Notes under the pieces: generated by a model
Seen by the model: the letters and a program-made list of their open reading frames with translations, nothing else
Told to the model about the DNA's origin: nothing
Databases searched by the model: none
Source: Xiphydria camelus
Taxonomy: Eukaryota; Arthropoda; Insecta; Hymenoptera; Xiphydriidae
Direction: 5' to 3'
Assembly: GCA_963678675.1 (NCBI GenBank)
Contig: OY783199.1
Location: forward strand, 6,269,501-6,333,500
DNA: 64,000 nt
Part shown: in pieces, positions 23,590 through 34,733 of the stretch
How positions within the stretch are numbered: position 1 is the first letter of the stretch
Layout: the number at the start of each line of letters is the position of its first letter
Program-made: the position numbers and the translations under genes

Positions 23590-23771
23590 CATTGTGAGAT
23601 ATAACTTGGTTAATTTAACCAAAATCTTGGAGATGATTACCAAACCGTTTGGTATAATATGGATCCTCTCTCCAACTGTTTAGTTAAATTGACCAATTTT
23701 TGGTTAGAATAACTAAACACGTTTAACTAGATGTGTTTTGTCATTTTAACCTAATTAATTTTCTCAGTGTA
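23590..23771. repeat. family B element (TTGGTTAAA interior), shortened copy
   Basis: The left tip is eroded (TTGTGAGATATAACTTGG) and the right tip reads AATTTTCTCAGTGTA. It contains GGATCCTCTCTCCAACTG and TTTTTGGTTAGAATAAC and lacks part of the interior present at 19,423. Confidence 0.75.
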
Positions 23772-23921
23772 AACTTACTCGCCAGGAAATTTTTTGTTGT
23801 AGATAAGAATGTAATCTTCAAAAAAGTATTATATAAATATGAGCAAAAAATCTCAGATAATGAGATACTTAATAGTGATTCGAAAATTTTTTCCCCACAA
23901 GTTTAGTTTTATATGATATAT
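23770..23921. repeat. family A MITE, deleted copy abutting a family B element
   Basis: Begins TAAACTTACTCGCCAGGAAA directly at the end of the family B copy. It continues with GTAATCTTCAAAAAAGTATT and ends CAAGTTTAGTTTTATATGAT. Most of the left arm after the first 20 bases is missing. Confidence 0.6.
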
Positions 23922-24819
23922 TATATGTATTTTCTCGATCGTCGAAAATGAAAAAGATTTTAAATTAAGGGTAAATCTCGGTTTTGAGCATTTCCCCCGG
24001 GCGAATTGAATATAAACGCTACAGTCGGTGCATTGACACGTTGCAACGGAACAGTCTCCCTCCCATTACCATACAATGCAATCTTCTCTCGCCCCAACCC
24101 CGAGAAGCGCTCAGTAATTCAGACGATAATGCATTTATATTGGACCTAAACGTATCATTTGTAAGCAGTTGCCGCGTCCGGCGGGGCGTTACGAGCTCGC
24201 TAATGCGCGCGAAGCTAAGTGCAAAAATCGAACGATGACTACACGTATTATCTACCGTTCGTCGGCTTCTTTGACGAATTCGAATTGCCAGGTTCCGTTT
24301 ATCCTTCCAGAGAATTCATATTTTATTAATACGAAGCTCTCGAAAATATCTTCCGGAGCATCGTACTGCTGAATACGAAATAAAATTTCCCAGAAGAATT
24401 TTAAAGATCGAAAAGAGAACACGACGCCGGGAGGTTTGTGAACCCCTGAACACACCTAATCACCTGTCGGGCCCGGAGTAAGAGCAAAGCACCATCCCCC
24501 TACTCTCTAACTTTACCTGCTGCATGCTGGTTGCCCTTGAAAAATACAGCCTCCCCACATGACCCACGCCCTCCTGTCATGCCAGTATATGTCATATATA
24601 GGGGGAAAAGAGATTTAGCACGTTTTACGACCTACATTTTCAGGGGTTATGGGTTACAAAGGTGATCCTGATCATTCATTTACATGAATGATCTTTGATA
24701 CTTGGCAAATATCATTTTCGAGCAAAAATGTTGCGCTATTAGAGTAGGTACCTGATGAGGATATGTTTCGGATGTGTTGCGATTTCCTTGTTTCAGGGGA
24801 AAACTTCGAAGTTGACCTT

Positions 24820-26730
24820 ATGTAATGAAGTTCATCTTACGTAGTAGTGCTGTGGGCCTGTTGCGGACAAGCTCCACCAATACAGTTGTTGTGCGGACGT
24901 ATTATGCGCATCTAAATTTTCTACTCGTGTCGGCTGGCCACAAAGATATTTTGGAAACGAAGCAGAATACGATAAAAGCTGAGAAACAAAAGTTATCTGG
25001 TGTAGCTTTTATTTCTACACCTTTTCTGCGTATCTCGTTTCATTCCCGAAATAACTTAGTGACTGCTCGACAATATTTGCCAAATACGCCGACCGTGTGG
25101 ACGGATTCTCAATTCGCATTCAATTCTTCTTAGAATTTTGTATTGGCACAGAAAATGTCCTAGCTATAGCACAATTGCACGAAGTCTTTAAACGTATTCG
25201 AGACATTATAAGAAGTGTATTAGTGATCAATATCAGTTGAGTCATCCTATTGTTAAAATTAAAATTAGACCCGCGAGCGCGAGAAAGGTGTTAAATCTCT
25301 TTTCTTCGTGTATTTAAAATCTTCTGTGATGTGGTATGGTCGTAAACAACGTAATAATGGGAAAGAAAAGTTATATATACAGAGAAAAAGAGAGAAGAAG
25401 TACAGAACGAAGGAAAAAAAATAGAGATCATCTATACTATGACATCCTTAGGCTAAGAACATATTGAAGCAGAGAGCAAAGCTGCGATGAGACCGAGGAG
25501 CAAATCGGCGAAAACGAACCTGTATTTTTTTTTTATAGAAACACGCATAGTGAATCGCATTACCGCCATGCGATTCACTGTGCGTGTTCCAATAAGAAAG
25601 TACAGGTTTGTTTTCGCCGCTTTGCTCTTCGGTCTCATCGCTGCTTTGCTCTCTGCTTCGGTCTGTTTTTAGTCTTAGAAAGAGAGCTAGATTTAACGGG
25701 AAATTATTGGAAAGAAAATAAATATTATTAGGACAACCCCATATGACTGATATACTTGGCATATTATCATTATCGAGCAGAAATTTCCGCTATCGAAGTA
25801 CGTAATGCGGACATGCTGTGGGCCTGCTGCAACGGAGTTCATCCTTTGTCGTCGCGATGTGGGTCTGCTGTAGACGAGCTTCTCTTCCTCAACGCAGACA
25901 TTCCTAAGACGTGTCGTGCGCTTTTCTACTCGAGTGGGACGGTCACTGTTTCATTTTGGAAACGAAGCGAGATGCAATAAAAGTTTTAAAATAAAAATGG
26001 TTAGTTCTCACATTTCGAATAATTTTTAAGCTTTCATTGTAACACGTTCAGTTTCCAAAATAACTCAGTGATTGTCCGACGATATGTGCCAAATATGTCA
26101 GTCATGTGGACTCTGGTCTTTATTTTACGCTGTATTTTCATCGAGATTTTATGTTGGCATAGTAAGATTACAACGAACTGTCACCCAGCTACTAAAATTA
26201 TAATGAGAAACATGCTGTATTTCTTTTCTAATTGAATTTTAGACTTTATATAATACGATGTGGTTATGAGATAGCATAATTTCTTGAGGCATTATTAAAA
26301 TGATAGCAGATAATAAGACGGCTCTACGCGATTGGCGAATTTGATAATTTCGACCTCGCGTGTACAAATTTTACGCAATTGGAGTACGTGAAGTGGACGT
26401 GCTGTGGACCTGCCGCAACTGAGAACATCTGACGTTATCGTGCTGTGGCCCTGCTGCGGATGAGCTCCTCCTCAAGTATGGGTTTTCCGCGCTTTTTTAC
26501 TCGAGTCGGTCAGCCACTGGTCTATCTTAAAAGCGAAACGAGACACGATAAAAATTTAGTAAAAAAAGTTGTTGGTTTTCACAATCTGAACAACTTTTGT
26601 TCTTAAACTTTCACCGTACCTCGTCTCCCTTCCGAGATAACTCCAATACCAATAACCAAATACGCCACTCGTGTGCAGTAGGCCTTTACTTTGCGTTGTA
26701 TTTTTACTAGCATTTTATACTGACATGATT
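24820..26730 (+). repeat. three diverged tandem-like copies of a unit of about 380 bp
   Basis: Copies lie at about 24,820-25,200, 25,790-26,170 and 26,360-26,730. Shared landmarks in order are GTGCTGTGGGCCTGCTGC, GACGAGCTCCTCC-type words, TTTTCTACTCGTGTCGG, GGAAACGAAGC, GATACGATAAAAGC-type words, TTCCCGAAATAACTTAGTGA, GCCAAATACGCC, GTGTGGAC and TTTTATRTTGGCA. Short frames exist but are not conserved among the copies. Function unknown. Confidence 0.7.
25466..25659. repeat. 194 bp near-perfect hairpin
   Basis: Arms of about 93 bp begin GAAGCAGAGAGCAAAGC and meet around a loop of a few bases between GAATCGCAT and ATGCGATTC. The arms differ at roughly a dozen positions. It sits between copies 1 and 2 of the 380 bp repeat. 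The plus-strand and minus-strand open frames across it are mirror products of the palindrome, not genes. Confidence 0.85.
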
Positions 26731-26913
26731 CCCTTTAAAAATGCTCAAAAGAATGATTGCATGATGTAGTATCAAGGGGGAAAATAAACCGTGTTACTCG
26801 ACTGGTAAAAGTAAGTATGGTGAATCGTGGTCTAATCCTTCCCTTCGTATACTGAAAATGATCTCTAGAGTACCGCGAATAACGTAACGAAGTGGTCGTG
26901 AGCATCGTGCCGA

Positions 26914-26914
26914 G

Positions 26915-26957
<43 letters not shown>

Positions 26958-26959
26958 GG
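26914..26959. repeat. compound microsatellite: GA run followed by poly-G
   Basis: About 14 GA units run straight into about 14 G. The same compound form occurs at 56,412. Confidence 0.9.
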
Positions 26960-27446
26960 AAGGAGAAAGAGTCGCGTGACATTTCCTAAAGATACCAGCG
27001 TCGATATATACCCGAGTCTTCGTATCGGATCGATTCTACCTTATCCAGCCACCCAGGAAACCATCGTGGGCGCCGGCAAAGTGAATGTCTCCGCGCTTGA
27101 GCATTCATAGATTCACTTTCATTTACGTAATTGTATGAAACGAGGCTGGCTAATGCGCCGGGCGCGCGTGAGACCGTGGAATAACAAACTTTGAGGGGAC
27201 AATCGAAAGTCGGAATCGACGATTGACTGATATTTTTTTCTTCTGGATTGGATCCTCGCGAGCTTTCACACGACGCTGGAAATTTTAATTCGAGTAAAAT
27301 ATTCCCGAGTCGAAATGCTCGCTCTTCTGTTGGCCTCCAGAGCCAATATTCTTTTGTTAAAGTCCCCTACCGTCGAAATATCAGCATCGCGCTGACCTCT
27401 TCAGCTTTACTTCTCGATAAAATTCATTCTAATTTGCTAGCGCTAA

Positions 27447-27726
27447 GCGCACGGAAAAAAATAATTTTATCTTAGTAACAACATCGAAGATCAGTTATTA
27501 CAATATTTTTTGTTACGGTAACACACATTATTCGCTATTGGAATAAAAATGTTTGACAGATTTTGTTAGTTACAATGAAAATCATAGCTTCTTTCTTTTT
27601 TTTTTCACTACCATAAAAATCGATTTGTTAGGACAACTGATCAATCTGTTATCGCTACTTTAACTCAAATATTTGTTACAGTACCTTAAATAATGTTGTA
27701 GTAATAAATTATTTTTTTCCGTGCGT
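27447..27726. repeat. family B element (CACGGAAAA tips, GTAACAA interior)
   Basis: The tips are exact inverse: CGCACGGAAAAAAATAATTT and AAATTATTTTTTTCCGTGCG. The interior is rich in TTGTTA and TAACAA words. Non-coding. Confidence 0.8.
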
Positions 27727-28739
27727 ATTTTCGACTTCCCTGGCTGAACCTAAATTTTAATCGAACCGCGATCTATTCTCAGCTTTTCTTCAGCCTAGTC
27801 AGCTTCGTTAGAACAGTTTGGATGCTGAACGCAGGTCGAAATCAGCCTCCTTTCAGTCTCAAAATGGAATAAACAGAAATAACTGCCTGTTGAAGGCTAA
27901 CAGTTGATTGGTGAACGTATTCCAGTCTAACACCTTTTAGTCTTACTCAACGTTCTCCGGCTCAAGTCTTATAACATCGAAAAGTAGGCTGAACAGAGAT
28001 CGGGAATTTCGACTCGGGTTAACAGAAGCCAATGCTTGTGTGTTCGAACTAAAATCTCGAGTGCCGTGAAAAACTCGCAGGAATCGAATACAAATAGACG
28101 AAACATCTCGCACGCGCGCGCTTCAGACGCTGGTTCCCCGAAGTACACGAATAAAAGGATGGAATTCGTAAGGGGTGTCTCGAGGCTCCCCGTAGAGCGT
28201 GCCAGGGGTCTCTAAAACACCATACATAGTTGGAAAGTCAAATAGAGGAAGAAGCGTGACGCTAAAATAAACCTGACGCAGTCTCGTAGCGTCTCGCATC
28301 GAGAAGGAGGAGAAGAAAGAGAGAGAGGTGAAGGAGGAAGCGAAAGAGACGGAGAACTAGACCCGGCGAACAGCTATCTTTTCAACGCACCGCCGAAAAT
28401 ACACTAATGGGTGATAGAAGCCGCCCCGGAGCACACATAAACCTGGCAAACTTGTACAAATAACCGCGACGAGTCGATGCCACGAATGTCGAAAGACGTC
28501 CGAAGGGGCTACGATGAAAAGAGGATACGAAAGCTCGGGTTATCGTGCCGTGCGTGACAGCGACGCGCGGCGTCACGTTGCACGGCTGTGGTTTAATTTT
28601 AAATCATTATCGCAACTCCCGAGAATAGAACCGCACTTCGGTCCGTTTGGTGCATGTGTTACGACGCGAAAAATGAATAAAGTTTGTAAGGCGAGGCGCG
28701 AACTCCAGTTCTTACGCGTATTAAGCTTAGGCCCGGTTG

Positions 28740-28865
28740 CACCAACGGAATTTGAAAGTTAAGCTTGGCTTATCTGCAGTCACAGCCAATCAAATGCTCG
28801 GATTTTGAAGTTAAGTGGAGCTTATCTCCTAAGTGTCGCTTAAATGTCGTTAGTGCAACCGAGCC
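28740..28865. mobile_element. 126 bp Harbinger-like MITE with TTA duplication
   Basis: The left tip GGCCCGGTTGCACCAACG and the right tip CGTTAGTGCAACCGAGCC are inverted. TTA stands at both sides (28,737-28,739 and 28,866-28,868). The subterminal parts GAAAGTTAAGC and GCTTAAATGTC are weakly inverted. The three-base TTA target and the tip composition are typical of PIF/Harbinger MITEs. It is inserted in the left tip of the next family B element. Confidence 0.75.
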
Positions 28866-30198
28866 TTAGAGAAATAATTGCTGGTGCCAACAAAATATTT
28901 TCTTCAATCGAAAACATTATGTAATTCTAGGAACAACCATGGTTTTCTACGTGCGAGGAAATATTTGATAGGCTTGAGTAATTGTTTTTTTTCGCGTAGG
29001 AAGAAGTTTCATGCTCGCATAAATAATTAACAATATCTTCAATGCGACCGATGGAGTCCTTTGGAAGTTTGCTTCAGGTTGGCCAGCTTTCTCCCTCTCA
29101 GCTGTACATGTCACACTCTGCATTATCCAACTAATATACGCCATCGGTCAATAAATATATATTTTTTAACAAATTTTTTGTATTTCATCCATTTTATATA
29201 AAGCCACTCGTTGAATTGATTCTTCGAAGACTTCGCATTGATTTAGAAATTAAAAATCGAATATTAATATCGTTTATCAATTACGTCACTATCGACTATT
29301 TCCAATTCTAGCCCTGCTTCAGGAGCAGCCAACCAGTTCATCCGTTGTACCATTTTAACGAACACAAACAATTCATAAGGGCTATAATAAGCAGATATAA
29401 TTCTAATAGGTACGTCTCAATGAAGGTATTCTTGAATCTAGAATATATTATATTCTTCGACCAAGAGTTTTCGTTCTTAAAAACTTTTAAGAACTGTCTT
29501 TTAACATTGTTGGAAGTTGGTAAAATTAACACGATTTAATAGGACCGTAATATTTCTTTGTCTACTTATTTTTATGCACTTTAATGAATTTTAATCGATC
29601 GCATTTGATTATTTCTAGGCCGCTACCGCGCGATTTTTTTGATCTGATCGTCGAAAAATGTATTATGAATTAAAGAAACTCGCAGGCGATGCCAACGATT
29701 TCAAAGGGATTTAACAGGCGACAATATTTCGAGCAATATTAGACTTCTTGTGTACTGACAGTAAATTCGGGCGCGCGCGCGCGGTAGCGGCCTTTAAATT
29801 ATTCCGTTGAATCCAATACAATTTCCTCCAGCATGACAGCTACTTTCTGCGTGGAGTTATTATAGTCCGCGTGACAAATATAGCGTATTTTCGATTTCTT
29901 GTCTTTTAGAAAATATTAAATTTTTGTCATGGCGTACTAGTTCAACAAATACTGGGTTATGCAATGAAACTTTAATGTTTATTGGATGACATTAAATAAT
30001 TAACCAATGAGGATTAAATACAATGAGGATTGAATACTGATTCAGCGATTTTTATCTGATCAATCGGTGTACTCTAACACTTGGAAAATTTCTATATGCT
30101 ATTTTCAAAATTTCCAGAATGAAAAGACACTCCTTAAGATCACATTATGTACTTGGTTCAAGAAATATTTGTTTGGCACTAGAAATTATTTCCCTCGG
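28866..30198. repeat. family B element enlarged by internal sequence
   Basis: The left part GAGAAATAATTGCTGGTGCC through TTTGATAGGCTTGAG matches the 18,332 copy. The right end GGTTCAAGAAATATTTG to CTAGAAATTATTTCCCTCGG closes it. Between about 29,030 and 30,140 lies extra DNA that includes the dispersed repeat shared with 21,504. Confidence 0.6.
29505..30140. repeat. dispersed repeat, copy 2 (partner at 21,504-22,070)
   Basis: Same word order as the partner, including TTGGTAAAATTAACAC, TTTTAATCGATCG, GCGATGCC, ACAGGCGACAAT, GCGGCCTTTAAATTATTCCG and ACCAATGAGGATTAAA. It has a GC-run insertion (alternating GC near 29,771). Confidence 0.65.
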
Positions 30199-31639
30199 GA
30201 TAGGTACGCGTATTTTAACTGATTTCGCGATTAATTTGAGCGGCGTATGGTACGATTCTTGACAGTTTTTGGGACGGCTTGCCAAGGCCACTTCGGTGCG
30301 TTCTCGATCAGTGTACTTGTTTTATCTACATATACATTTATCTGTGTCTTCGTAAGGATCGCGCTGTAAGCAGAGACCTTCTTCTCTCCGCTTCGCAGAC
30401 TCAATTAATTGAAATTGGCTAATTCGACAAACTGCCTGGATCGTCTCGGCCTATTTCAATCTATCAATTTATCGTGCCAGACGCTTTTTCTCGCAAGCGC
30501 TCCGGACGAACGTTGCACCGTATATCGGGTGCTCGATTGGAATGAATTGAAGAATGGTTGGATTTTATTACGATGTATCAAGTGAGCTTTGAATCGAGGT
30601 TATGTTTTTGCAATTCGTAATTTGGGAATCAATAAATTTTACCATTTCTTGCAATACAAATTTGGTCGACGCAGTCTTTCTCAATAGAATTTACCGATTG
30701 AATAGTAAAATGCATTGAATATACTAGTGCAATTTTTTGTTCGATCTGTAAATTTCGTCAAAAGCGCTCCGAGAATCCTTTTTACTGTTGGAAATGGTAA
30801 AATTTACTGTACAGTTTCCCAGATATATTCTTTGCCTTCACTAAATTGTTAGAAAATTGTTAGAAATGCTCAAGTTTCTAATCGCATAAAATTGTAGCAT
30901 TTAAATACCACCAGAGAAAACCCGTTTTTCGAAACATATCCTCCCTTACATTACAGAATCTCGATATAACCTTTATTGCTGAAAAATGATAGCCTCTTTT
31001 GTCACATTTTGATTTCTCCTTGCAAAAAAGAATTCATCATTGCAGGAGGAACGGAAAACAATGCCAGCAAAAGGACTATCACTTTGCGCTAAAGGAAATT
31101 ATAATAATAAGGGGAATAATTTCGGAATCAAAGGCTTTTTCCGAACGTATGCTACAATACAATGCGAAGAACTAAGTTATATATACGTCGAATAAAAGGA
31201 AAATAATACGTATTTTTATATTCATGTGATTTCAGCCGATACAAACGAAATTGCGTCTCGCCGAACGTGGAAACACGTCGTCTTAAATATGCATTTTCGA
31301 AGTCACCGTACATTCTACAAATCGAGTAAAAGGGAAGTAACGTATTTTTGGAACGTACGTGATTTAAAATGATAACGCTACGAAATTGCGCCGCACTCAA
31401 CGGGAAAACACATTACATAATGTATAAAGCATGCAGAGTCAAAGATATTACGGGGAATCGGGAGTGATACGTGAAATAACGGGGAAATAACGCGTCTTTG
31501 TATTCGTGCGATGTCGGACGATACGGCGAAACTCACCCGTGCCGAGCAACACGACCCGTCAAATACGATGTTTACAATAGCGAGGACATAACGAAAATAT
31601 ATGTACAGGGTACCTCCGGGCACACGGGAGCCCGCGCAT
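30199..31639. other. AT-rich stretch without a recognisable gene
   Basis: No repeat family, conserved protein or splice structure was recognised here. Short open frames near 31,150-31,620 show no domain. Confidence 0.35.
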
Positions 31640-32700
31640 CATGGCAAAACTAGTTCGGCCATCCAGTTTTTCCACTCTCGTGCACTCCGCGGTGCCCTGC
31701 AGCCGCGTGTCTCGGGTGGCGCTCCTCCGTGATTCGAAGCCCGCAACTTGTTGCTCCGCGTACGGCCAATGCCATCGGACTCCCGTGCAGCGTGCTTGCT
31801 CGAGCTCGGAAGGAACACGCAGACCCTTCCGAACGCGCGATTGCTCGCGGATATATCGATCGAACCGATAAGAACTTACCCCGGGACATCATCCCGCGAG
31901 CCGCCAAGGTGACCGTGCGCCCGCGTAGCTCGCACGCGCAAGAAAAACGACTCGCTCCGCAATAGTCGGAGCACCTCCGCGCGACTCGAAACGCGAGAAG
32001 GCAGGAAAAACTCACCGAGATCCTCGACGAGGCGAAGCATGACACCCCCGATGTGAAGCTCCCCCTTCACCCGGAGACTCCGCTCGACCTGTAGATCCGT
32101 CACGTAAACCCGTAGCACCCAGCTGCCGTCCACCTCGTAACCGTCGGAGTACACCTTCCCTATTCCCTCCATTCTCGGCGTTCGGCTCGTCTGGATTCGC
32201 ACTTATCCACACTCCTGGCAATCCTCTCCACTGGCGATCAGTCTCAGCGCAAAGAAATCATAATCCTCTCGAGTGAAGCGGCACACGCGGCCTTCGCGAC
32301 TGGCGGGCACTGAGTTTTTTATATGGAGTTTCAAAGGCGACGCGGTACAGGGAGCACCGGATTTGTGGCGTGTCGTACTATCAGCGTCTTATCTCGGCGC
32401 TGGTCGGTCGTGCGCGTTTAGTATACTTTGCAACTCGCGGAAGAGACGCTCGCACTGTACTCCTCCACCGACGAACCACTCACTCGCTCGCTCGGATTGA
32501 GAATACCAGGCGGCGAGAGGCCGCGCGCGGCAGGAATGCGCGCGCATCCCTACTCCTGCCTCGCCCCCTCCCCTCTGCGCCCCCCACTCGCGCGATAACT
32601 GCTGTGCGCCCCTCCCCTTTCCCCTCGATCTGCTGCTCTATCGTACTATCCCAGCTCGAAGATCTCTCGGCGATCTTTGCCTGTGAAATGTTGCGAAGCC
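31640..32700. promoter_or_regulatory. CpG-rich promoter-proximal region of the fermitin gene
   Basis: CpG and overall GC rise sharply here compared with flanks, spanning the first coding exon, the start of its intron and about 500 bp upstream. On the minus strand CATATAAAAAAC followed at once by TCAGTG lies near 32,310-32,325. The two look like a TATA-like word and an arthropod initiator but are too close together to work as a pair. Overlapping open frames on both strands are composition effects, apart from the exon itself. No transcription start is proven. Confidence 0.4.
32016..32172 (-). CDS. fermitin/kindlin family protein, first coding exon (partial)
   Basis: Fermitins (kindlins, UNC-112, Drosophila Fit1/Fit2) bind integrin beta tails and activate integrins at adhesion sites. 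This exon encodes the first 52 residues plus one base of the next codon. Residues 13-30 ([18 protein letters not shown]) and 33-52 (including [16 protein letters not shown]) match the N-terminal F0 domain signature of the family. I chose the ATG at 32,172 because the homology starts there; an upstream in-frame ATG at 32,202 would add ten unrelated residues. The exon ends GATCTCG before a GTGAGT donor at 32,015. The rest of the protein (full length normally about 650-720 residues, with split FERM and PH domains) is not seen to the left in this window. Family assignment is firm; paralogue (Fit1 or Fit2) is open. Confidence 0.88.
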
Positions 32701-33080
32701 TAATATGGTGTATCGTTTATCCGAATGATCTCGCGGACTTTTAGTCTGTAATTTGTTCGCATAATAAGCTTCGATTGTTTTCGAGATGCATATCTATTGT
32801 AATATTTGATAATAAATATTGGATCTAAACGATTTTAATTCGATGCTTTCATTTGATGAACCCAACATCGTGCTGTATTTTTTTTCTTCGGTCTGTTATA
32901 CCAATGTCGATTCGGGGAAGTGGAAAAACGCGCCTTTTTAAAATGATTTTTAATTTATAAATATCTACTGCCGAAAAGTACGATATTTCCAGAGAATCGG
33001 AGAAGAAGCCTTCGTGACGTGCTTTGTTCTGAGCAAAGTTAAGCTAGCGCCGAACTAGAAGCAATTTTAATGAATTATAT

Positions 33081-33230
33081 CTCAAAAAATTGCTCGCAAT
33101 TTGCTCATCAAGAATATAAAATTGCTCTAGCAGGAGCAATTATGAAAAAAAAGTCATTAAATAATTTCGTAACAAACAGTACGAACGGGATCTTTTCTGG
33201 GCTCAAAAAATTGCTCGCAATTTGCTCATC
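33081..33230. repeat. exact 29 bp direct repeat
   Basis: A 29-base word beginning CTCAAAAAATTGCTCG and ending TTTGCTCATC occurs at 33,081-33,109 and again at 33,202-33,230. A related GGAGCAATT/AATTGCTC pair lies between. Confidence 0.8.
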
Positions 33231-33592
33231 GCTGCACCACCTTTTTATTTGCGTTTTATTAACGTTTTTTGCATTAAAAATAATAATTAAATTTTCGATG
33301 TTTCGAAGGCCTGGGAAAACGACAAGTAGCGCCGCTAGTTTTGAAACATGAAACTAACACCAGTAAAAGCGGTTCTCAATCCAAATCTGAAATAACAGTT
33401 CCTACGAAGGAGAGTTCCGCTGAAAATGGTAATAAAATCTGAGATATAAGCCAAGTTAGCGTTGTAAATGATCTTTTCACTTTTACAATATTACCACATA
33501 TAAAGAGATTCTTACTTGTTTATACTTGTTTCAAATCACATCGGATGCTCGAGAGAGCTTTGACAATGCAAAAAGAAAAATGCGAGCTCCTC

Positions 33593-33984
33593 AATGGGCA
33601 TGTTCACAACTTTTTGTACAACTGTTTAAAGTGCATAAATCGGAAGATTAGGGTATTAAAGTAATGTAGGTAAAAAATGGGTCATTAAAAAATGTTTTTC
33701 CATTATTTTTGAGATGTTAAAAAAGGCATTCGTTTTAAAGCGTCGCACTTTCACCGCCATTTTAACTGACGTTGCCAATCAGAGTCAGGCAACAGATTCC
33801 CCACCATTCACAAACCCCTTGCTAATGGCTTTAGTGACGTCACTAAGGATTTCGTTTGAATCGAAGTCAAACTTTAAACATAAAAAAAAAAGAAATTAGT
33901 GCTCAGAGAAAAAATAAACACATCTTATTAATAAGCACAAAAAATATTAACGAATGAGCAAAAAAAATCGTGAACATGCCCATT
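33593..33984. repeat. TIR-bounded element of about 390 bp
   Basis: AATGGGCATGTTCAC at the left and GTGAACATGCCCATT at the right are exact inverse. The sequence inside continues the match weakly (ACTTTTTG against CAAAAAAAAT). The interior open frame has no domain. No clear target duplication was seen. Confidence 0.55.
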
Positions 33985-34152
33985 ATTCCCAAATTTTTGC
34001 ATCGTTGATTTTTTTTTGGTTCAGTTTTTACCTGGATAAATTTTTTCCGATATTTCAACTATATCGATACTTCTATAATATCGTTATCGGAAATTTGTAT
34101 TTTTTCACTGATGCATGAGGAAATACTTAACCCTTAATTTGGCAGATGTTAA

Positions 34153-34431
34153 CCCTCCAGTACTAACATGAATTTTGTAACGCCAGGACTAACATCAGTC
34201 TGTGAGACCGAATTCACAAAAGGCTATTTTTGTTCGTTTCTTTGTATTCACAGAGTAATTTTATTTATAAAAAAACAATATAAGTACTGTCTTTATCAAT
34301 TTATTAATAAATGATTTCACTAAATAAAATTAAAATGGCTAGGCGCGCGTCCCCATCGAAGCGCTACGAGCGATGAATTAACAAAATAAGTGGAGGGTCG
34401 GTCTAGGAGACGGCATGTTAGCACTGCAGGG
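34153..34431. mobile_element. piggyBac-like MITE, 279 bp, TTAA flanked
   Basis: TTAA stands directly outside both ends (34,149-34,152 and 34,432-34,435). The tips are CCCTCCAGTACTAACATG and CATGTTAGCACTGCAGGG, inverted with few mismatches. TTAA targeting and a CCCT start are the usual marks of piggyBac-type elements. There is no transposase. Confidence 0.7.
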
Positions 34432-34684
34432 TTAATAAAACATTTTTTAGTGGGATAATTATGTTTCTTTTAATCAATTCGGGCTTACTAAACACATTTA
34501 TGATACAAAATTAAAATTTAAACCGATAGTAATAAATTTATTAATTGTATGTATAGGAATAAATTTATTAGCTGCAAGAAAATAATTTGACAATACATTG
34601 TATAATATTGGATAGATTGCTTAGTTTGAAGTAAAACTACAAAGTTTATGAATCAATTGTTTAATTCACGCGTTAAATACCCAA

Positions 34685-34733
34685 AACTTACCTATGGCGT
34701 GCACCACCAAACTTACCTGTAGCGTGCACCACC
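34685..34733. repeat. two tandem units of about 24 bp
   Basis: ACTTACCTATGGCGTGCACC and ACTTACCTGTAGCGTGCACC follow each other, each ending ACC. A small local duplication. Confidence 0.75.

Larger units (their letters stand above)
1..32015 (-). other. candidate long first intron of the fermitin gene (left part of window)
   Basis: The fermitin first coding exon ends at 32,016 with a consensus donor reading GTGAGT on the minus strand. I looked on the minus strand to the left for the next conserved kindlin segment (the tryptophan-rich F0/F1 region) and saw no match. Either the intron runs through the left edge and exceeds 32 kb, or the gene is incomplete here. The stretch holds only transposon-derived repeats, tandem repeats and GC-rich non-coding DNA, listed separately. 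Non-coding or unrecognised lineage-specific genes could still be present. Confidence 0.4.

Noticed and set aside
25448..25762. Two similar open frames on opposite strands
   Set aside because: They are mirror translations of the 194 bp palindrome, not a duplicated gene.
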